This document shows, piece by piece, positions 22,647 through 32,132 of a DNA stretch of 64,000 nt. The position numbers and the translations under genes are program-made. How positions within the stretch are numbered: the stretch's first letter is position 1; every line of letters begins with the position of its first letter. The stretch covers positions 5,955,001 to 6,019,000 of the forward strand of contig NZ_CP117709.1 of the NCBI RefSeq assembly GCF_028622875.1, written 5' to 3'. The notes below the pieces were generated by a model, which made no database searches, was not told the DNA's origin, and saw only the letters and a list, made by a program, of their open reading frames with translations. The stretch is from Streptomyces sp. MMBL 11-1. GTDB lineage: Bacteria > Actinomycetota > Actinomycetes > Streptomycetales > Streptomycetaceae.

Positions 22647-25600
22647 CTAACGCTCCTGGTTGTAGGTGGTACTGGTGTCCGTACCCTCGCTGCGTCCCCG
22701 CTGGACCCCTCGCCGCAGGTTGCTCAACCTGCCGCGGACGTCCTCGGGCGCGCGGGAGACCTGGGGGCCGCCCTGCTGGGTCTGCTCCGCCGTGCCCTCG
22801 ACCAAGTTGGCCTTGGGTACGCGCCGGGGGAGGCCGGAGGGGGTGATTCCGCCCGCCTTCGGCTCACGGAGCTTCTCGGCCCGCTCCCAGCGCTCGTCGT
22901 TCGTCGAACGCCAGTCGTCGGTGCCGTCCCCGTCCGTCTGCGGGTCCTGCCGCTGTTCCTGCCGCGGCTGGGGCCCCGGGGCCGGATCGGGCTGGTCGTT
23001 GCCGCGGCCACCGGGGCCGGGCTGCCAGTGCTGCTGACCGCCTCGGCGCGGCAGACCGGCTTCGGTCAGCTCGTGGCCGACGTTCGGGGTGGGTCCCGGA
23101 CGTTCGAAGCCTACGCGTTCCGAAGGCTCCGCGGGCGCGCTCGGAACAGATTCCGATTCGGCGGGAGCAATCGGCTCATATGCGTGTCCGAATCCGCTCT
23201 GAACAGGCCAGTCATCCTGGTGGGACGGGTCCGGCGAGTCCGCGTACGGGGCGGCGTACTGGCCCTGCTGGGCATGCTGATCGGCATATGCCGATTCCGG
23301 GAAACCGTCTCCCGGGTGCTGCTGACCCTGCTGCGGCTGCTGATCCTGCTGCGCGTAACCGCCCTCGGCGCCGTACTGCTGCTGCTCGTACGTTCCCTGG
23401 TACGGCTGCTGCGGCTGCTGCTGCCCGTACTGGCCCTGGCCGTAGCCATCGTCGGCGTAACCCTCCTGCCGCTGCCCCTCGTACGGGTCGCCCTGGTACG
23501 ACTCCGGCGCGTAGCCCTGCTGGTCCGGGGAGGTGCCCCCGAACGGGCCGCCCGGGCCCGTCTGGGCCTCCAGGGCCGCCCTGCGCTCCTCGCGCATCAG
23601 CGAGCGGTTGACCGGGTCCAGCTGACCAGGGTCCGCCGGGGCCTCGTAGCGCGAGTCGTCGAAGCCGAGCTCCGCCGCCGTCCGCATCGGGGCCTGCCGC
23701 GGCGTCGGCTCGAAGGCCTGCTGCTGCTCGGGAATGATCGAGGAGACGGTGAAGTCGTCCTGGCCGCCGCCCGGTTCGCCACCGCCACCGTGGGTGATGG
23801 CGTCCGGCAGCATGACCAGCGAGGTGGTCCCGGCCTGCTCGCCCGAGGGGCGCAGCTGGACCCGGATCCCGTGCCGGTCGGCGAGCCGGCCGACCACGAA
23901 CAGGCCCATGCGCTGCGACACCGCGGCGTCCACGGTCGGCGGGTTGGCCAGCTTGTGGTTGATGTCGGCGAAGTCCTCGGCGGTGAGGCCGATGCCCTTG
24001 TCGTGGATCTCGACCATGACGCGGCCGTCGGGCAGCCGGGTCGCGGTGACCTTGACCTTGGTCTGCGGCGAGGAGAACGTGGTGGCGTTCTCCAGCAGCT
24101 CGGCCAGCAGGTGCACGAGGTCGGTGACGGCCTGGCCGTGGATCTCGCTCTCCGGCACACCGGTCAGCTGGATGCGCTCGTAGGACTCCACCTCGGAGGA
24201 GGCGGCCCGCAGGACGTCCACCAGCGGAACCGGCTGGTTCCAGCGGCGGCCGGGCTCCTCGCCCGCGAGGACGAGGAGGTTCTCGCCGTTGCGGCGCATA
24301 CGGGTGGCCAGGTGGTCCAGCTTGAAGAGGCTCTCCAGCTGGTCCGGGTCGGCCTCGTTGTTCTCCAGGTCGGTGATGAGGGTCAGCTGGCCCTCGATGA
24401 GCGACTGGTTGCGGCGCGAGAGGTTCGTGAAGATCGCGTTGACGTTGCCCCGCAGCATGGCCTGCTCGGCGGCGAGCCGGACGGCCTCACGGTGCACCTG
24501 GTCGAAGGCGCGGGCGACCTCGCCGATCTCGTCCTGCGTGGTGATCGGGATCGGCTGCACCCGGGTGTCGACCCGGCCCGGGTCGGTGCGGGAGAGCTGG
24601 TCGACGAGGGAGGGCAGCCGCTGCTCGGCGATGGAGAAGGCGGCGGTACGCAGCTGACGCATGGAGCGGCTCATCTGGCGGGCCATGAGCCCGGCCAGGA
24701 TGAAGGCGGCCAGCAGCGCGATGACGACGATGAGCCCGTTGACGATGGCGTCGGTCTTGGCGTCGGCGGAAATGCTCGCGGCCTCGTCCACCGCCTTGGT
24801 GACCAGCTCCTCCTCGACGGTGGCGTACCCCTCGAACTTCGCGGTCGCCGCCGCCATCCAGCTCGCGGGCGTGATGCCCTTGGCCGCCAGCTCCTCGGGG
24901 TCCTGGCCCTTGCCGATCTCGCGGGCCATGCCGTCGAAGACCGAGCCGTCGATGCTCGGAGGCGCCACGAAGGGCTCGCCCGCGGCTTCGGCCTGCTCCT
25001 TGGCCGCCTTGAGCTGCTTGGCGCCCTCGGCGGCCTGGCCGGCCATCACCTGCTTGAGACGGTTGACGTCGGCCTGGGTGCCGCCGGAGTTGAACTCGCC
25101 CAGCGCGATCTGCTCCAGGTAGTTGTACGAGCCGAAGGCCTTGACCTGTTCGTCGTACGTGCCCGGCTTCTTGCTCGGGCGCACCAGCAGGTGCGTGCCG
25201 ATCGAGCGCTGAAGCGATTCTGCAGCCTTGGACAGCTCGATCGCGTAGACGGTACGGCCGTAACTGGTGATGTTGCCGGTGCCGAGGCCGAGCTCGTTGG
25301 CGAACTGCATCAGGGAGTGCTGGACCTGGGTGTAACCCTCTTCGGTCTTCACCGGGTCCAGGGCCCCCGCGTAGGCGGCCTTGCGCAGCTCGGGAAGTTT
25401 GGGCTCCTCGGCCTTGAAGAGCTTCAGACGGCGCTCCAGGCCGGGCTTCGCCGGCATGCCCTCCACCGCGGCGTCGAACTTCCGCGCGGCCTCGTCGGTG
25501 GTGGCCCGGGTCTGCTCGACCACATCGGCGTCACGGTCGCCCGAGAGCAGCGGTTCCGCGGTGAGGTCCCGCTCGTTCAGGAGCGCCTGTCCGTAGTCGG

Positions 25601-25892
25601 ACGCGGCGCGCACGACGACCGCGATCCTCTCCGCGTCCTGCGCCTCGCTCCAGGTGTCGATGGAGCCCTTCACCTGGAAGCCGCCCATGACGAGGCCGAC
25701 CAGCACCGGGATCAGGAGGATCGCGTTCAGCCGGGTGGCCACACGCCAGTTGCGCGGGGACATCCGGCTGGTGCTGCCAGCACCGGCGCGCTCCGTCCCG
25801 GACGCGTCCGCAGGGGACGCCACAGCGCGCGACGGCGGGGTGAAGTTGCCCCGCTCAGGCTGCGCCGCGGAGCCCTCGTTGCTTCGCCTCAC
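22647..25892 (-). CDS. cvnA2: conservon 2 sensor histidine kinase-like protein
   Basis: The 1081-residue membrane protein has TM1 at about residues 55-74, an extracytoplasmic nitrate/nitrite-sensor (NIT)-like domain (about 75-375), TM2 (about 376-400) and a HAMP linker. Its kinase core begins SLFKLDHLATRMRRNGENLLVLAG (about 520), with N-box LLAELLENATTFSS (about 594), G1 EIHDKGIGL (about 632) and MGLFVVGRLADRHG (about 660). The C-terminal ~380 residues are Gln/Pro/Gly-rich and probably disordered. It heads the leftward cvn2 operon. The start GTG 25892 has a GAGG 11 bases upstream, the same arrangement as cvnA1. Confidence 0.9.
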   Translation of the reverse strand: MRRSNEGSAAQPERGNFTPPSRAVASPADASGTERAGAGSTSRMSPRNWRVATRLNAILLIPVLVGLVMGGFQVKGSIDTWSEAQDAERIAVVVRAASDYGQALLNERDLTAEPLLSGDRDADVVEQTRATTDEAARKFDAAVEGMPAKPGLERRLKLFKAEEPKLPELRKAAYAGALDPVKTEEGYTQVQHSLMQFANELGLGTGNITSYGRTVYAIELSKAAESLQRSIGTHLLVRPSKKPGTYDEQVKAFGSYNYLEQIALGEFNSGGTQADVNRLKQVMAGQAAEGAKQLKAAKEQAEAAGEPFVAPPSIDGSVFDGMAREIGKGQDPEELAAKGITPASWMAAATAKFEGYATVEEELVTKAVDEAASISADAKTDAIVNGLIVVIALLAAFILAGLMARQMSRSMRQLRTAAFSIAEQRLPSLVDQLSRTDPGRVDTRVQPIPITTQDEIGEVARAFDQVHREAVRLAAEQAMLRGNVNAIFTNLSRRNQSLIEGQLTLITDLENNEADPDQLESLFKLDHLATRMRRNGENLLVLAGEEPGRRWNQPVPLVDVLRAASSEVESYERIQLTGVPESEIHGQAVTDLVHLLAELLENATTFSSPQTKVKVTATRLPDGRVMVEIHDKGIGLTAEDFADINHKLANPPTVDAAVSQRMGLFVVGRLADRHGIRVQLRPSGEQAGTTSLVMLPDAITHGGGGEPGGGQDDFTVSSIIPEQQQAFEPTPRQAPMRTAAELGFDDSRYEAPADPGQLDPVNRSLMREERRAALEAQTGPGGPFGGTSPDQQGYAPESYQGDPYEGQRQEGYADDGYGQGQYGQQQPQQPYQGTYEQQQYGAEGGYAQQDQQPQQGQQHPGDGFPESAYADQHAQQGQYAAPYADSPDPSHQDDWPVQSGFGHAYEPIAPAESESVPSAPAEPSERVGFERPGPTPNVGHELTEAGLPRRGGQQHWQPGPGGRGNDQPDPAPGPQPRQEQRQDPQTDGDGTDDWRSTNDERWERAEKLREPKAGGITPSGLPRRVPKANLVEGTAEQTQQGGPQVSRAPEDVRGRLSNLRRGVQRGRSEGTDTSTTYNQER

Positions 25893-26062
25893 TCGACCAA
25901 CAACCTCTCGGCGTCGGCACCTACGCTGTGCCGGATTATTCGTTCAGGGCCGTACTACTGGGGAGTTCGTCGAATTGCAGCACGGGGACCGGTCCCGTTC
26001 CAAACAGTCGGAACGGGCGATTCCGAGTGGCCCAGACCTCAGATAAAACGGGCATAAAGAGC

Positions 26063-26086
26063 GAGCCCCGTCAAAAGACGGGGCTC
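26063..26086. terminator. hairpin between conservon 1 and the cvn2 promoter
   Basis: GAGCCCCGTC / GACGGGGCTC pair perfectly around AAAA. Read leftward from conservon 1 it is followed by a short T-containing stretch. With the next hairpin it separates the two operons. Confidence 0.75.
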
Positions 26087-26159
26087 ATGTGAGCGCAGTG
26101 GCACCGAATGGATGCGTCGGGTGGCGACGTGGAGTCAATTCTCTGTCGAAACGTTATGA

Positions 26160-26203
26160 ACACGGGGGCGGATCGTGTCGGACGACACAGGCCGCCCCCG
26201 TGT
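26160..26203. terminator. hairpin immediately after cvnD1
   Basis: A perfect 12-bp outer stem (26160-26171 / 26192-26203) encloses an inner TGTCG / CGACA stem. It lies 51 bases past the cvnD1 stop on the minus strand. The remaining 25893-26062 sequence upstream of cvnA2 should hold its promoter; none is obvious. Confidence 0.8.
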
Positions 26204-26253
26204 GACTACGGCAACTTCCGTATGCCGATATCGACTTACGCCGGGGGGAAGAA

Positions 26254-26835
26254 CTACTTCAGGCGTGCCATCAGCGCGTGCTCGACCAGCGTGATCAGGC
26301 CGCTCTTGGCGTCCGCGCGGTGGCGGGCGTCGGTCGTGATGATGGGCGCGTCGGGCCCGATCTGGAGTGCTTCGCGTACTTCGTCGGGGGTGTAGGGCTG
26401 GTGTCCGTCGAAGCCGTTGAGGGCGATGACGAAGGGCAGTCCGCTGTTCTCGAAGTAGTCGACGGCGGGGAAGCAGTCGGCGAGGCGGCGGGTGTCGACG
26501 AGGACGACGGCGCCGATGGCGCCGCGGACCAGGTCGTCCCACATGAACCAGAAACGGTCCTGGCCCGGTGTACCGAAGAGGTACAGGATCAGGTCCTGGT
26601 CGAGCGTGATGCGTCCGAAGTCCATGGCCACCGTCGTGGTGGTCTTGTCCCCGGTGTGGGTCAGGTCGTCGATGCCCGCCGAGGCGGACGTCATGACGGC
26701 TTCGGTGCGCAGCGGATTGATCTCCGAGACGGCACCGACGAACGTGGTCTTGCCCACGCCGAAGCCGCCCGCCACCACGATCTTCGCCGAGGTGGTGGCG
26801 CGGCCCGTACCGCCGCTAGAGCTTGCGAAGTCCAC
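26254..26835 (-). CDS. cvnD1: conservon 1 Ras-like GTP-binding protein
   Basis: 193 residues, with the same motifs as cvnD2: P-loop GGFGVGKTT, FGTPGQDRFWFMWDD and NGFD. Only about ten residues differ from cvnD2, mainly at the two ends. A run of about 190 bp (roughly 26372-26562) is identical at every base to cvnD2, including silent positions. It overlaps cvnC1 by 20 bp. It is followed by two terminators. Confidence 0.93.
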   Translation of the reverse strand: MDFASSSGGTGRATTSAKIVVAGGFGVGKTTFVGAVSEINPLRTEAVMTSASAGIDDLTHTGDKTTTTVAMDFGRITLDQDLILYLFGTPGQDRFWFMWDDLVRGAIGAVVLVDTRRLADCFPAVDYFENSGLPFVIALNGFDGHQPYTPDEVREALQIGPDAPIITTDARHRADAKSGLITLVEHALMARLK

Positions 26836-27223
26836 TGAGCACCCTTTCGAGCAGTGTCACATCCGGCGCGCCGCCGGCCTCTCCGTTGCCCGGCTGGTGG
26901 ATGGCCACCATGCCGGCTTCCGCCAGGTCCGCCACCAGGATCCGGGCGACGCCGAGCGGCATCGACAGCAGCGCCGACACCTCCGCCACCGACTTGACCT
27001 CACGGCAGAGGTGGCAGATCCGCTGGTGCTCGGGGAGCAGCGTCCCCAGATGCGCGGGGTCTGCCGTCGTGCTGACCAGTGCCTCTATCGCGAGCTGGTA
27101 GCGCGGCCGGGTCCGGCCGCCGGTCATGGCGTAAGGACGAACCAGCGGCTGGTCGCCTTCCCCGTCGTACGACGCGTGGTGCAGTGCTCCGTACGGATCG
27201 GGTGAGGCGGGTGGCGGGGTCAT
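26816..27223 (-). CDS. cvnC1: conservon 1 DUF742 protein
   Basis: 135 residues. After a short variable head (MTPPPASPDPYGALHHASYDGEGD) the DUF742 core is shared with cvnC2 from PLVRPYAMTGGRTRPRY to the end VTLLERVLSGLRKL. It lacks the ~85-residue Gln/Pro-rich head of cvnC2. ATG 27223 follows GGAGGATTC. A 135-bp gap separates it from cvnB1, without a visible gene. Confidence 0.92.
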   Translation of the reverse strand: MTPPPASPDPYGALHHASYDGEGDQPLVRPYAMTGGRTRPRYQLAIEALVSTTADPAHLGTLLPEHQRICHLCREVKSVAEVSALLSMPLGVARILVADLAEAGMVAIHQPGNGEAGGAPDVTLLERVLSGLRKL

Positions 27224-27358
27224 GAATCCTCCGGGCGTGACAGCAGGTTCTCGGCTTGCCGTCTGCAAGGGGCCGGTGAGGGGACTAAAGCGGCCTGACG
27301 GGTGAGGGTTGTGGGCATTACCTGGGGGGATCGTGTCGTGAATCCGCTGGATGGCCGC

Positions 27359-27781
27359 CTAGTGGAGCAGACTTCCTTGGAGTTCGGCGCGGAGGTCGGG
27401 CGTGAGGACGGTGCCCGCACGGTCGACCAGGAGGGCCATTTCGTACCCGACCAGACCGATGTCGGCGTCCGGGTGGGCCAGAACGGCCAGTGAGGATCCG
27501 TCGGAGATGGACATGAGGAAGAGAAATCCCCGCTCCATCTCCACAACCGTCTGACTGACGGCACCGCCCTCGAAGATGCGGGACGCGCCCGCGGTCAGCG
27601 AGGTGAGGCCGGACGCGACGGCGGCGAGCTGGTCGGCGCGGTCGCGCGGGAAACCTTCGGACATCGCCAGCAGCAGGCCATCCGCGGAGACCACCACCGT
27701 GTGGGACACCCCTGGGGTGTTGTCCACGAAGTTGGTGATCAGCCAGTTCAGATTCTGCGCGGCCTGACTCATGGGGCTCAA
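27359..27781 (-). CDS. cvnB1: conservon 1 roadblock/LC7-domain protein
   Basis: 140 residues, nearly the same protein as cvnB2; visible changes are few (for example N to S in the GGAVSQ segment, I to L in FLFLMS, and the C-terminal residue). The best start is TTG 27781, immediately abutting the cvnA1 stop (TAG-TTG), with GGAG seven bases before; cvnB2 has GTG at the equivalent place. The coupling with cvnA1 should fix the A:B ratio. Confidence 0.92.
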   Translation of the reverse strand: MSPMSQAAQNLNWLITNFVDNTPGVSHTVVVSADGLLLAMSEGFPRDRADQLAAVASGLTSLTAGASRIFEGGAVSQTVVEMERGFLFLMSISDGSSLAVLAHPDADIGLVGYEMALLVDRAGTVLTPDLRAELQGSLLH

Positions 27782-30700
27782 CTAACGCTCCTGCTGGTGA
27801 GTGGGGCCGAGATGGATACTGCCGGTCTGCGGGCCGTTGTTGGCCTGCCGACCCTGCTGGATGCCCCGGCGGAGATTGGTCAGACGACCGCGCACGTCAT
27901 CGGGCGCGCGCGAAACCTGTGGTCCGGACTGGTGATTCTGCTGCTGTGCGGTCCCCGGAACCAAATTGGCGCGGGGAACACGGCGGGGCAGTCCGGAAGT
28001 GGTGACCCCGCCGGCGGCGGGCTTCTTGACCCGTTCGGCCTGGCGTACGAGTTCGTCGTTGGGCGATGCCCGCCAGGAACTGGTGACCGAGGGGTCGGCC
28101 GCACCACGCTGAGGCATGGGCGGGACCGGCACACCGGAGGGCTCCGGGGCGGCCGGCGCCTGCGGTTCGGCGGGCGGCTGCTGGCCGCCCTGGCCCGGAC
28201 CGTGGAACCAGTTCGTCTCCAGGGTGTCGTACAACGGCGTGCGGCCGTCCCCGGGACCGGCCGGCGGCAGGGCCTCCGGCTGCTGCGGCAGCGCCGGACG
28301 GTACGGAGCCTCGCCCGCCGGGGAGGCGGGCGGACGCGGCGCGCCGAAGTCGGGACCCTCCGGGCCGCGGTGACGCGGCGCGGGCAGCTGCTCGCCCTGG
28401 TCCGGCCGCCCCTGGCCCTGCTGGGGCTGGTGCGGGACACCGAAGTCGGGCCGGGCGAACTGGGCGGTGCTCGCCGGGTCCTGGCCCTGCGGAGCACCCT
28501 GCTGGTACGACCCGTCCTGGGGAGCCCCCGGCGCCGAGAAGTCGGGCCGGGCGAACTCGGAGGTCGCGCCGGGGCCCTGGCGGTCGTCCGACGGCCGCCG
28601 GCTCAGCGGGGCCTTGAACGACTGGTCCTGGCCGAGGTCCGCGGGGCGGGCGAACTGCCCGGTCGCGTCGTGCTCCTCGTGACCGCGCGGTGTGTCGGCG
28701 CCCCAGCTGGGGGTCGTCGGCCGCTGCGGCTGCGGGTTGCCCCCCGGCAGCTCGGCCCGCGGTCCACCGGGCGGCGGCAGCTGACGGCCGGGGCCGCCGG
28801 ACTGCTGGAAGCCGCCCTGGGCGGGGCCGTTCTGCTCCTGACGGTCCTGGGGCTGCTGCGCTCCGGGATCCTGCTGGTTCTGCCAGCCGGACGGGTTCTG
28901 CTGGTTCTGCGGTGCGAACTGCCCCGGGCGCCCGTTCTGCCCGGGGGAGGGCGGAGCGCCGTGCCCGAACAGGTTGGTCGCGTCACCGCGGCCCGGGCCC
29001 TCGCCCTGCGGGCCGCCCTGGCCGCCGCGGGCGCCGAGCCGGGCGCTGTTGCCGAAGGCGCCGGAGAGGCCGCCGCCCTGGCGCTGGGGCGCCGGACCCT
29101 GGCCGGGGAAGTCCTGGCCCGGCCCGCCGTTGTTCGGCCGACCGCCGTCCTGGGGGCCCTGCGGACGGCCGGTCCCGGTGTCCCGGGCCGGCAGTGCCGC
29201 CCGGGGGCCCGCGCCCGCGCCGACCTGGCCGCGTTGGGCGCCCGGCCCACCGCCGAGGCTCTTGGCGCCCGGACCGGCCGGACCGCCGCCCAGGCCCGCG
29301 CGCTGACCGTTGCCGGCGCCGTTCCCGTTGCCCGCGAGCAGACCGCCCGGGGCGCCGGGCTGCTGACCGGGGCCCTGCTTGGACGGCGGCTGCTTGCCGC
29401 CGTGCGCGACATCGACGGGCAGCATGACCAGCGCGGTCGTACCGCCGGAGTCGGAGGGGCGCAGCTGGATCCGGATGCCGTGGCGCAGCGACAGCCGGCC
29501 GACCACGAACAGACCCATGCGGCGGGAGACGGAGACGTCCACGGTGGGCGGCTGCGCGAGCCGCTCGTTGATCGCGGCGAGGTCCTCGGGGGAGAGGCCG
29601 ATGCCGGTGTCGTGGATCTCGACGAGTACGCGTCCGTCGGGCAGCGCGTGACCGGTGACCTTGACCTTCGTCTGCGGCGAGGAGAACGACGTCGCGTTCT
29701 CCAGCAGCTCGGCGAGCAGGTGCACGAGGTCGTTGACGACCCGGCCGGCGACCTCGGTGGCGGGCACCGCGGACAGCTCGATGCGCTCGTACTGCTCCAC
29801 CTCGGAGGCGGCGGCACGGAGCACGTCGACCAGCGGGACGGGCCGGGTCCACCGGCGTCCCGGCTCCTCGCCCGCGAGGACGAGGAGGTTCTCGCCGTTA
29901 CGGCGCATACGGGTCGCGAGGTGGTCGAGCTTGAAGAGCGAGGACAGCTGGTCCGGGTCGGCCTCGCGGGACTCCAGCTCGGAGATGAGCGAGAGCTGGC
30001 GCTGGATGAGGCCCTGGGAGCGGCGCGAGAGGTTGGTGAACATCGCGTTGACGTTGCCCCGGAGGAGGGCCTGCTCGGCGGCGAGGCGGACGGCCTCGCG
30101 GTGCACGTCGTCGAAGGCCGCGGCTACCTGGCCGATCTCGTCCCGGGAGTGCACGCCGACGGACTCCACGGAGGTGTCGACGTCCTGCGGGTCGGTCTCC
30201 GAGAGCTGCTTGACGAGCTCGGGCAGCCGGTCCTGGGCGACCCGGGTGGCGGTGTCCTGCAGACGACGCAGCGAACGGATCATGGAGCGGGCCACCACGA
30301 AGGCGCCGACGAGCGAGACGCCGAGCACGATGAGGATGACCGCACCGTTGATGATCGCCTCGCGCTGGGAGGCCTGGCGCAGCTCGCGGGCCTTGGCCTC
30401 CATGTCGCTGAGGAGGGTGGCCTCGATCGTCTCCATGGCCTTGATCTTGATGGTGCTCTGGTCGTACCAGTCCAGGTACGACCGGACCTGCTTGCCCTCG
30501 ATCCCGTTCGTGGTGTCCAGGATCCGCTTGGCGTACATGTTCCCGGCGTTGATCTCCGGGTTGCCGTTGTCCAGGGGAGCCATGAGCTCCTCGGCGCTCT
30601 CCCCGGTCGTCCCGTAGATCGTCTTGAACGAGGTGAGGGCCCGGGACTCCTTGGCGAGCGCGTTGGAGCCGAACTGCCGGTCGTTCGGGTTGAGGTGCGG

Positions 30701-31546
30701 CTCCTTCACCGAACCGCCCGGCAGCGCCGCGGCGATGACCGCACGCTGGACCGAGGCGTACTCCTTGGCGGAGGAGAACGCCGCCAGGGCCCGGGTCCGC
30801 TTGATCATGTCCGGGTTGCTGGTCGCCTGCGCCATGTCCTGCGAGAGGCTCAGCAGCGAGGTGATCAGCTGGTTGTACTGGTCGATGGTGTTGAGGCTCG
30901 GCGCGCCCTCTTCGTACGCCGTCTTGCGGATCGTACGGATGGTGCCGAGCTGGGAGGCGATCTGCGAGATGCTCGCGTGGATGCTGTCGAGCGCCTCGTC
31001 GCCCTCGGAGTCACCGATCGAGTCGGTCTCGTCGAGGAAGGCGTCCTTGGCCCGGTCGGTCTTGTCCCGGGGCCCGGTGACCTTGTAGTCGGTGGGCTTG
31101 GACTTGTTCGACAGCGGGCCGGCCGACTGGTCGCGCTCCACCTGCAGCGCCTGGGCGAGCGAGGTCGCCTGCTTGGTCATCTTCGTCAGCAGCTGCATGT
31201 GCTCCAGCTGCTGCTTGTCGGTCATGGACTCGTTGATCCTCAGACCGCCCAGGCTGGTCGCGACGACCACCGGGAGAGCGAGGAGCGAGACCAGACGCGT
31301 GCTGATGCTCCAGTTACGCAGCGCTACGCGCGAACCCGTGTCGACCGGGCCGCGCGGCTCCGCGGGCGGGTTCGGCTCCGCGCCGCCGCTCGTCGTGGAG
31401 CCCGAGCGCTGCGCACGGTCGCTGTTGTCGCCGGCACCGGCCGGCCCGGGGTTCTGGGCGTGCTGGGGCGAGGAACCGCGGTCGGTCCCGCCGCGCGGCT
31501 CCTGTTCCGCCGGAGCGCTGCCATCCCTCTTGAAACGTCCCTGCAC
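27782..31546 (-). CDS. cvnA1: conservon 1 sensor histidine kinase-like protein
   Basis: The 1254-residue protein has a ~75-residue charged cytoplasmic head, TM1 (about 80-100), an NIT-like extracytoplasmic domain (about 100-400), TM2 with HAMP (about 400-450), and a kinase core containing SSLFKLDHLATRMRRNGENLLVLAG, LLAELLENATSFSSP and EIHDTGIGLSPED (about 575-720). The last ~450 residues are Gly/Pro/Gln-rich and probably disordered. From memory, work on S. coelicolor links cvn1 to control of secondary metabolism. I chose GTG 31546 (start VQGRFKRDGS) over longer in-frame starts because its GAGG-11-GTG spacing equals that of cvnA2 and the residues further upstream lack coding character. Confidence 0.9.
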   Translation of the reverse strand: MQGRFKRDGSAPAEQEPRGGTDRGSSPQHAQNPGPAGAGDNSDRAQRSGSTTSGGAEPNPPAEPRGPVDTGSRVALRNWSISTRLVSLLALPVVVATSLGGLRINESMTDKQQLEHMQLLTKMTKQATSLAQALQVERDQSAGPLSNKSKPTDYKVTGPRDKTDRAKDAFLDETDSIGDSEGDEALDSIHASISQIASQLGTIRTIRKTAYEEGAPSLNTIDQYNQLITSLLSLSQDMAQATSNPDMIKRTRALAAFSSAKEYASVQRAVIAAALPGGSVKEPHLNPNDRQFGSNALAKESRALTSFKTIYGTTGESAEELMAPLDNGNPEINAGNMYAKRILDTTNGIEGKQVRSYLDWYDQSTIKIKAMETIEATLLSDMEAKARELRQASQREAIINGAVILIVLGVSLVGAFVVARSMIRSLRRLQDTATRVAQDRLPELVKQLSETDPQDVDTSVESVGVHSRDEIGQVAAAFDDVHREAVRLAAEQALLRGNVNAMFTNLSRRSQGLIQRQLSLISELESREADPDQLSSLFKLDHLATRMRRNGENLLVLAGEEPGRRWTRPVPLVDVLRAAASEVEQYERIELSAVPATEVAGRVVNDLVHLLAELLENATSFSSPQTKVKVTGHALPDGRVLVEIHDTGIGLSPEDLAAINERLAQPPTVDVSVSRRMGLFVVGRLSLRHGIRIQLRPSDSGGTTALVMLPVDVAHGGKQPPSKQGPGQQPGAPGGLLAGNGNGAGNGQRAGLGGGPAGPGAKSLGGGPGAQRGQVGAGAGPRAALPARDTGTGRPQGPQDGGRPNNGGPGQDFPGQGPAPQRQGGGLSGAFGNSARLGARGGQGGPQGEGPGRGDATNLFGHGAPPSPGQNGRPGQFAPQNQQNPSGWQNQQDPGAQQPQDRQEQNGPAQGGFQQSGGPGRQLPPPGGPRAELPGGNPQPQRPTTPSWGADTPRGHEEHDATGQFARPADLGQDQSFKAPLSRRPSDDRQGPGATSEFARPDFSAPGAPQDGSYQQGAPQGQDPASTAQFARPDFGVPHQPQQGQGRPDQGEQLPAPRHRGPEGPDFGAPRPPASPAGEAPYRPALPQQPEALPPAGPGDGRTPLYDTLETNWFHGPGQGGQQPPAEPQAPAAPEPSGVPVPPMPQRGAADPSVTSSWRASPNDELVRQAERVKKPAAGGVTTSGLPRRVPRANLVPGTAQQQNHQSGPQVSRAPDDVRGRLTNLRRGIQQGRQANNGPQTGSIHLGPTHQQER

Positions 31547-32132
31547 TAGCGTCGCAACCTCTGGACCAGGCGTCCCGCCCGCGTGTGCGGACAAGAACGG
31601 TGTCGGCGTCGTGGGGCACTGGACGTGCCCCATGGGTGGTCGTGTGAGTGACCGGCGTGCTTCCCCCTCCCGCCGCCACTCGGCGCCGCGTTGCGCCCCT
31701 GCGCGCCGGATCCTGAAACCCGCGGCGGTGCGTGGAATTCCAGCACAGTGCAGGATCTCCAACAAGGCCCATGTACCGGGCTGTGACCTGGGTGACACGT
31801 TGTGATGAACGGGTAACAAGCAGTGGAGAGTGATCATGGGCAAAGCGGACCATTGAGGAGGAGTCGCATGGGGGTGGGGGGTGTCCCAGTCGCGACGATC
31901 AGGAGCGGAATGGGGGATTCAGTGGTGCAATGTCCGTTTTCTGGATCAAGGTCGACTGTCCAAAATGGGTCGATTGTCTATTAGTTCGTGAGCAAACTCA
32001 CATGATGATCGTCGCCTCATCCCGGCTCCGGCGGGGAATCGGATGTTTAGCCTGACGCTTTACAGGGATGGCGAATCCGACAAGCCGGCGCCGCGACCAG
32101 CGACGCCCTCACCGACAGGGTCCTGACGGCAG
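31547..32132. other. 586-bp intergenic region upstream of conservon 1
   Basis: The region separates divergent genes and must hold the cvn1 promoter. Visible items are: direct GTGAC repeats (GTGACCTGGGTGAC at about 31782-31795 and GTGAT at 31802), an inverted repeat GTGAG-CAAA-CTCAC (31988-32001), a near-repeat GTCGACTGTC / GTCGATTGTC (about 31951-31979), and a 38-codon frame at 31868-31984 with a strong GAGGAGGAG ribosome site. The stretch 31900-32060 is AT-richer than its surroundings. Confidence 0.5.

Noticed and set aside
22563..26057. Long open frame antisense to cvnA2, cvnB2
   Set aside because: Leu/Arg/Gly-rich nonsense composition opposite a clear coding gene; a comparable one lies opposite cvnA1 (27701-31549).
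31868..31984. 38-codon frame with strong GAGGAGGAG ribosome site in the cvn1 upstream region
   Set aside because: Second half is AT-rich at third positions with no coding bias; kept only as part of the regulatory-region note.
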